A DNA stretch of 16,250 nt. Origin: Bacillota bacterium. Its GTDB lineage: Bacteria > Bacillota > Clostridia > Christensenellales > SZUA-584. The translations under genes and the position numbers were made by a program. The notes under the pieces were generated by a model that did not search any database, had not been told where the DNA came from, and saw only the letters and a program-made list of their open reading frames with translations. The stretch lies in the NCBI GenBank assembly GCA_023406895.1, contig JAEXTV010000018.1, forward strand, positions 1 through 16,250, in the 5' to 3' direction. How positions within the stretch are numbered: the first letter of the stretch is position 1; each line of letters starts with the position of its first letter. Positions 11,906-16,250 of the stretch are shown piece after piece.

Positions 11906-14220
11906 GACCCCTCCTGCTTCACGATGGCGGTCGCCAGCACTTCATCGAGGCTTGAAACCTTGACAAATTTGACAGACTTGCGCAGCGTCGCGGGCATGAG
12001 CGCGATATCTTTCTCGTTGCCGGCTGGAATGATTATGGTGCGTATGCCCACCTTAAGCGCGGCCAGCGCTTTTTCCTTAAGCCCGCCGATGGGCAGCACA
12101 CGGCCTGTCAGCGTGATTTCACCAGTCATTGCGATGTCGCTTCTTACCGGGCGGCCGGAGAGCGCCGAAACGAGTGCCGTGGCGATCGTAATACCCGCGG
12201 ACGGTCCGTCCTTCGGGATGGCCCCTTCGGGCAGATGGATATGAATATCCGTGTTGTCGATAAAATCTTCACCGATGCAGAGCGCTTCGCTGTTGGCCCG
12301 CACATAGCTCAATGCCGCCTTTGCGGATTCCTGCATCACTTCGCCGAGCTTGCCCGTGAGAGAAAGCTTGCCCTTGCCGTGCATCTTGAGGGCTTCCACA
12401 ACGAGCGTTTGGCCGCCCGCAGCCGTCCACGCAAGGCCCATCACCACACCCACCTTGTCTTCAGTGCCCGATTCCGTTTGAGAGAAAATCGGGGGCCCGA
12501 GATAACGCATGAGCGTATTTTTCGTGACGATGATGCGCGAACGCGAACCGGAGAGATCGACGACACATTTGCGGAATATCGTAGCGATTTTGCGTTCGAG
12601 CTCGCGAACACCCGCCTCGCGTGTATAGCGGCGAATCAGTTCGGTCAGTGCCGTATCGCGGATGGTGACTTCGTTTTCCTCAAGACCATGCTCCCTGCGC
12701 TGTTTGGGGATCAAGTGGTTCTTCGCGATGCCCATCTTCTCAAGTTCGGTATAGCTTGAGAGGTCAATGATCTCCATACGGTCGAGCAGAGGCGCGGGAA
12801 TCGTATCGTAATTGTTGGCTGTTGTTAAGAACATGACGTGCTCCAGATTAAACGGGAGGTCAAGATAATGGTCGCGAAAGCTGTTGTTGATCGCGGGGTC
12901 CAGCACCTCCAGCATCGCCGAAGCGGGGTCGCCTCGAAAATCGCTCGCCATCTTGTCGATCTCGTCAAACAGGAACACGGGGTTCATGCTGTCGGCCTGT
13001 TTGATGGACGAGATGATGCGGCCGGGTATTGCGCCGATGTATGTGCGCCGGTGGCCGCGGATTTCGGCTTCGTCGCGCACACCGCCAAGAGAAGTGCGCA
13101 CAAAGCTGCGCCCGAGTGCGCGCGCGATGCTGCGCGCGATAGACGTTTTACCGGTACCCGGCGGGCCGACAAAGCACAGCACGGGGCCGCGCAGGTCTTT
13201 TTTGCGCGCGAGTACCGCAATATATTCAATGATTCTGTCTTTCACTTTCTCAAGGCCATAGTGGTCTTCATCGAGAATCTGCCGTGCGTGCTTCAAATCA
13301 AGATTATCCTCGGTGAATTTGTTCCACGGCAGCTCAAGTATCCATTCTACATACGTGCGGATTACGCCGAGCTCCGGCGAACCGAGCGAGAGCTTTTCCA
13401 TACGCGAGATCTCTTTTTCGGTCTTTTCGCGGATATCGTCGCTCACATCCAGCTCAGAGAGCTTTTGACGCAGCTCATCCGCGTCCGACTGGACGCTGCC
13501 TGCTTCGCCGAGCTCGTTTTGAATCGCGCGCATCTGTTCGCGCAGCACATATTCCTTCTGCGATTTATCAATCTGCTTTCTGACCTTGCTGCGTATATCG
13601 TTCTCAATCTCTGTGATTTCGAGTTCGCTGGTGAGAAGCCCCACAAGCAGCTCGAGACGTTCCGCCACATCCACGCACTCTAGCGCTTTTTGCTTGTCCT
13701 CCAGCTTAAACAGCACACCCGAAGCGATGATATCCGCCATCTGACCGATATCTTCTACGCTGTTTACGGAAGACAATATTTCAGAAGACACCTTGGTGCT
13801 CACATTGGTCAGCTTTTCAAACAGACCGAGCACCATGCGCCGCAGAGCAAGCTCTTTGGTCTGGCCGTCTTCAATTATCTGCGGCACAAGTTCCTCAGTA
13901 TCCACTTCTAAATACGGCTGAGTCGATGTAAAGCTTAAAATACGGGCGCGGCTTTCACCTTTAACCAAAACGCGTATGACATCACCGGGCAGCTTTAATA
14001 TCTGCTTAATACGCGATACCGTACCCACTTCATAAATATCTTCAGGAGATGGGTCCATCATCTCCTTGTCTTTTTGTGCGGCAAGAAAAATGACCTGATC
14101 GTTTTCCATCGCTTTTTCGAGCGCGGCGATGGATTTCTCACGACCAACTTCAAAATGCAGTGCCATATGAGGAAAGACGATGACGTCTCTCAAAGCAACC
14201 ATAGGCATGATGTGGCTCAT
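11896..14220 (-). CDS. lon: LonA, ATP-dependent Lon protease
   Basis: The 774-residue protein is a standard-length cytosolic Lon protease that degrades misfolded and regulatory proteins. It has the N-terminal substrate-binding domain (MPMVALRDVIVFPHM onward, to about 200), a coiled helical linker (200-300), an AAA+ module with Walker A GPPGTGKT (352-359) and Walker B VFLFDE (415-420), and the protease domain with Ser674 in DGPSAG and Lys717, 43 residues apart. All key residues are present. ATG 14220 is preceded by GGAGGG at minus-strand 14230-14225. It is the first gene of a minus-strand operon with engB and the phosphoesterase. No CIRCE or CtsR box is visible near its promoter. Confidence 0.97.
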   Translation of the reverse strand: MSHIMPMVALRDVIVFPHMALHFEVGREKSIAALEKAMENDQVIFLAAQKDKEMMDPSPEDIYEVGTVSRIKQILKLPGDVIRVLVKGESRARILSFTSTQPYLEVDTEELVPQIIEDGQTKELALRRMVLGLFEKLTNVSTKVSSEILSSVNSVEDIGQMADIIASGVLFKLEDKQKALECVDVAERLELLVGLLTSELEITEIENDIRSKVRKQIDKSQKEYVLREQMRAIQNELGEAGSVQSDADELRQKLSELDVSDDIREKTEKEISRMEKLSLGSPELGVIRTYVEWILELPWNKFTEDNLDLKHARQILDEDHYGLEKVKDRIIEYIAVLARKKDLRGPVLCFVGPPGTGKTSIARSIARALGRSFVRTSLGGVRDEAEIRGHRRTYIGAIPGRIISSIKQADSMNPVFLFDEIDKMASDFRGDPASAMLEVLDPAINNSFRDHYLDLPFNLEHVMFLTTANNYDTIPAPLLDRMEIIDLSSYTELEKMGIAKNHLIPKQRREHGLEENEVTIRDTALTELIRRYTREAGVRELERKIATIFRKCVVDLSGSRSRIIVTKNTLMRYLGPPIFSQTESGTEDKVGVVMGLAWTAAGGQTLVVEALKMHGKGKLSLTGKLGEVMQESAKAALSYVRANSEALCIGEDFIDNTDIHIHLPEGAIPKDGPSAGITIATALVSALSGRPVRSDIAMTGEITLTGRVLPIGGLKEKALAALKVGIRTIIIPAGNEKDIALMPATLRKSVKFVKVSSLDEVLATAIVKQEGSCK

Positions 14221-14249
14221 GATGCCCTCCGAATGTTATTTGATGGTGT

Positions 14250-14278
14250 ATTATACATGAAAACCGGTACAACTGCAA
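14250..14278 (-). promoter_or_regulatory. lon promoter
   Basis: On the minus strand TTGCAG (14278-14273) and TATAAT (14255-14250) are exactly 17 bp apart; the start codon follows 30 nt later. An imperfect inverted repeat, GCA-a-GGAG-cgt-CTCC-c-TGC (14275-14293), overlaps the -35 and could be a regulator site. Confidence 0.6.
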
Positions 14279-14355
14279 GGAGCGTCTCCCTGCGTGGTTT
14301 GCGTGCTTTGCCATACCTACATTATTTTTTAGCCAATTGTTAATGCTTTATTCCT

Positions 14356-14385
14356 TGGACAAATGAAACGAAGCCATGGTATAAT
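14356..14385 (+). promoter_or_regulatory. promoter of the degV operon
   Basis: TGGACA (14356-14361, 5 of 6 to consensus) and a perfect TATAAT (14380-14385) lie 18 bp apart, with TGg just before the -10 (extended -10). It is divergent from the lon promoter about 100 bp away. Confidence 0.7.
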
Positions 14386-14435
14386 TATCGCCAATAAACA
14401 CCAATGGCATCATATTTTTATAGGAGTTATCAGTC

Positions 14436-15275
14436 ATGAGAAAAGTCAAAATCGTCACCGATTCCACATCCGATCTTTCTTACGGTTCGTTGGAGCAGCG
14501 TGGCATTGAACGGGTTCCTCTGCATATTATTCTGGGGGATGATTCATATCCGGATGATAAAAGTCTTAAGAGCGCCGATTTATTTCGTTATGCCGACGAA
14601 ACAGGTACATTGCCTAAGTCGGCGGCAGTCAACGTGTTTGAATTCGAAGAGATATTCAAGAAACTACTGGATGAGGATTATGACATTTTGTTTCTCGGCA
14701 TCAGCAGCAAGCTGTCCTGTACGATGCAGAATGCGCAAATCGCGGCCGAGAAGCTTGGCAAAGACCGTTTTTCAGTTGTGGATTCATTGAGCTTATCCAC
14801 GGGCGTGGGGCTGCAGGTGCTTGAAGCGTCCGACCTTGCGATGCAGGGGGCGGGCCTTGAGGAAATCACGCGCCATGTGCTGGAGATCCGCCCGAAGGTG
14901 CAGGCCAGCTTTGTGGTTGACACGTTAAAGTATCTCTATATGGGTGGCCGCTGTTCGCGGCTCGCGTCTATTGTGGGCAGTCGGCTCAAAATAAAGCCTA
15001 AGCTTGAACTGATGAACGGAGAAATTGTGCCGGGTGTTAAGTTCAGAGGCAAGGATTACATCAAGAAATATTACGATCAGATGATGGAACGAGTGGATGA
15101 GATCGACCCGAAACGCGTATTCGTAACCCACTGCCTGTCTGAAAGCGCGGAGGACGTGAAAGCCATGCTCGAAACCGAGCACGGATTTAAAAACGTGGAG
15201 ATCACGGAAGCGTCTCCGACGATTTCCACGCACTGCGGGCCGGGTACACTCGGTATTCTGTTCCTTTATAAATAG
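14436..15275 (+). CDS. DegV family fatty-acid-binding protein
   Basis: The 279-residue product is a DegV/FakB-type protein, which binds a fatty acid; in Firmicutes such proteins hand it to the kinase FakA for incorporation into phospholipid. Recognisable blocks are VTDSTSDL (7-14), the lipid-binding loop LPKSAAV (59-65), SSKLSCTMQNA (90-100), TLKYLYMGGR (163-172) and the C-terminal His266-Cys-Gly-Pro-Gly segment. It is full length and cytoplasmic. GGAG at 14423-14426 lies 9 nt upstream of the ATG. Which fatty acid it binds, and whether it works with FakA, cannot be read here; no fakA is in the window. The next gene starts one base after its stop. Confidence 0.93.
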   Translation: MRKVKIVTDSTSDLSYGSLEQRGIERVPLHIILGDDSYPDDKSLKSADLFRYADETGTLPKSAAVNVFEFEEIFKKLLDEDYDILFLGISSKLSCTMQNAQIAAEKLGKDRFSVVDSLSLSTGVGLQVLEASDLAMQGAGLEEITRHVLEIRPKVQASFVVDTLKYLYMGGRCSRLASIVGSRLKIKPKLELMNGEIVPGVKFRGKDYIKKYYDQMMERVDEIDPKRVFVTHCLSESAEDVKAMLETEHGFKNVEITEASPTISTHCGPGTLGILFLYK

Positions 15276-15276
15276 C

Positions 15277-15906
15277 ATGTTTTACACGTATATTCTGGAA
15301 TGTGCGGACTTAAGCTATTATACGGGCTGGACGGATGACATTGAAAAACGCCTGCGCGCTCACAACGCGGGCAGCGGCAGCAAATACACGCGCACGCGCC
15401 TGCCCGTTGTGCTTGCGCATATTGAGATGTTTGAGACAAAAAGTGAAGCGATGAGGCGCGAATGCGCGATAAAAAAGCTGAGCCGGAGTGAAAAAACCGC
15501 GCTGATCAACAGGCCGGCGCCGCAAACAACGGAGGCGGGAGAGATGGAACAGCAGAATGTGATAAAGTCGGTTGACGCATACATCGCGCAGTTCCCTGCT
15601 GATATTCAGGACAAGCTCAGCGCGGTCAGGAAAACGATAAAACAGGCTGTGCCCGACGCGACGGAAAAGATCAGCTACGGGATGCCAACGTTTTATCTTA
15701 AAAAAAATCTTGTGCACTTTGCGGCATTTAAGAACCATATCGGGTTTTATCCCGCGCCGCACGGAATTGAGGCCTTCGCGGATGAGCTGAGCGGCTATAA
15801 AAGCTCGAAGGGGGCCGTTCAGTTTCCGCTCAATAAGCCGATGCCGCTTGACCTGATTGCGCGCATTGCGGCTTATCGGGCCGAAGAAAACAGAAAGCTT
15901 AAATAA
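15277..15906 (+). CDS. fusion of GIY-YIG nuclease-like domain and DUF1801 (YdhG/frataxin-like) domain
   Basis: This 209-residue protein joins two families normally encoded separately. Residues 1-80 are a YhbQ/UPF0213-type GIY-YIG domain: YTYILECADLSYYTGWT with the two signature triplets as TYI and YTG, Arg in EKRLRAHN, SKYTRTRLPVVL, and the Glu/Lys-rich RRECAIKKLSR holding the expected catalytic Glu. Residues 81-89 are a short linker. Residues 90-209 are a complete DUF1801 domain (VDAYIAQFP, ISYGMPTF, VHFAAFKNHIGFYPAP, VQFPLNKPMP), the family of B. subtilis YdhG/Fra, a frataxin-like iron chaperone. The gene starts 1 nt after degV without its own ribosome-binding site. A good GGAGG at 15531-15535, 8 nt before the in-frame ATG 15544 (Met90), could give a separate 120-residue DUF1801 protein. 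What the fusion does is unknown. Confidence 0.85.
   Translation: MFYTYILECADLSYYTGWTDDIEKRLRAHNAGSGSKYTRTRLPVVLAHIEMFETKSEAMRRECAIKKLSRSEKTALINRPAPQTTEAGEMEQQNVIKSVDAYIAQFPADIQDKLSAVRKTIKQAVPDATEKISYGMPTFYLKKNLVHFAAFKNHIGFYPAPHGIEAFADELSGYKSSKGAVQFPLNKPMPLDLIARIAAYRAEENRKLK
15531..15546 (+). promoter_or_regulatory. internal ribosome-binding site and start codon between the two fused domains
   Basis: GGAGG (15531-15535), an 8-nt spacer and ATG (15544-15546) lie in frame exactly at the boundary between the GIY-YIG and DUF1801 domains. This is a better initiation signal than the one at the annotated start of the whole gene. Confidence 0.6.
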
Positions 15907-15930
15907 GTGATATTAATAACAAAGGGTTGA

Positions 15931-16050
15931 TGGCTTCTCATCGAGGAGAAGCTGTCGCCGTTAGGCGACTGATGAGGTGTCCGGCTAAGCATTCGGATGG
16001 TATCTGCACCCCATCCGGTGCAGCGCTGCCTTCTCCGCAAGGAAAAGGAC
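15931..16050. repeat. MITE-like element of four hairpins in two inverted arms
   Basis: Four hairpins follow one another: GCTTCTC/GAGAAGC (15933-15952), GTCGCC-gtta-GGCGAC (15954-15969), CTGCACC/GGTGCAG (16004-16023) and CCTTCTCC-gcaa-GGAAAAGG with one mismatch (16029-16048). The right half, read in reverse complement, repeats the plan of the left (GAGAAG, second hairpin, then GATGGGGTG against GATGAGGTG), so the unit has imperfect inverted ends. Repeats of this style with a GATGAGGTGT core are, as I recall, common in Oscillospiraceae and related Clostridia. No coding capacity. Confidence 0.6.
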
Positions 16051-16122
16051 GATCTGACTGAGAACGGACTCCATATAAGTGATTTCCGGCAATAATATAT
16101 TTTCCGAAAAAGCAATTCCAGT

Positions 16123-16245
16123 TAAGTCATGACCACCCGCTCAGCGGGTGGCATGCTCTAGCCCTATAAGGGCATATTACCGGCTTGCGCTTGCAAGCGC
16201 ATTGAATAGTTTGCCAACCGCATAGTTTTTTCGGGCCGCCGCTAA
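16123..16245. repeat. 123-bp inverted repeat, right copy
   Basis: Exact reverse complement of 1-123, with the same three hairpins. It continues a few bases further than the left copy (to 16250), where GCCGCTAAAGCGG adds a further small hairpin, CCGC-taaa-GCGG. No target-site duplication can be judged because the outer sides are cut off by the window ends. Confidence 0.85.
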
Positions 16246-16250
16246 AGCGG

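Noticed and set aside
12838..13683. 281-codon plus-strand frame opposite lon
   Set aside because: Shadow of the lon coding sequence; composition is implausible and no initiation signal is seen.
14221..14350. CIRCE or CtsR operator at the lon promoter
   Set aside because: Neither the TTAGCACTC/GAGTGCTAA pair nor a GGTCAAA-type direct repeat is present; only an imperfect short inverted repeat is seen.

Overview
The window looks like chromosomal DNA from an anaerobic, endospore-forming member of the Clostridia (Firmicutes). The evidence is a full-length sporulation-type LonB protease, the LonA-EngB gene pair, strong GGAGG ribosome-binding sites, a DegV-family protein, and three genes related to the oxygen-sensitive activators and components of 2-hydroxyacyl-CoA dehydratases. 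All calls come from reading the sequence and from recalled family features; no database search was run.

Layout. (1) 1-123 and 16123-16245 are a perfect 123-bp inverted repeat packed with palindromes, lying at the two ends of the window. It is probably an insertion-sequence end or mobile-repeat family and may be where the assembly stopped. (2) 124-410 holds no convincing gene but several hairpins. (3) 465-3410 is a tightly overlapping three-gene operon: two mutually homologous three-cysteine proteins followed by an ASKHA ATPase activase, ended by a probable terminator. (4) 3844-4776 encodes a seven-helix membrane protein fused to a LuxR-type DNA-binding domain. (5) 4911-8683 is a two-gene operon with an MMPL/RND-type exporter and a secreted protein rich in Leu-x-x-Gly heptads. 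Its promoter carries a striking 10+10 bp inverted repeat, and a strong intrinsic terminator follows. (6) lonB (8753-10411, plus) converges on a minus-strand operon lon-engB-metallophosphoesterase (14220-10626). (7) 14436-15906 encodes a DegV protein and a GIY-YIG/DUF1801 fusion. (8) 15907-16122 contains a multi-hairpin MITE-like repeat.

How the parts work together. The dehydratase-like trio resembles an ATP-driven low-potential electron-transfer device: the activase would hydrolyse ATP to push electrons to a two-subunit iron-sulfur protein whose substrate is unknown. The LuxR-like membrane protein is a candidate sensor for the exporter operon beside it, although the exporter promoter has its own palindrome that could serve a different repressor. 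LonA and LonB form the protein quality-control part. LonA is translationally coupled to the ribosome-assembly GTPase EngB and to a phosphoesterase. lonB has a candidate forespore-type promoter buried inside the terminator hairpin of the exporter operon.

The least ordinary items are the split dehydratase/activase module with its extra cysteine cluster, the regulatory DNA/RNA structures at 4784-4910 and 8695-8752, a minus-strand terminator inside lonB, and a fused gene that keeps an internal ribosome-binding site at 15531.
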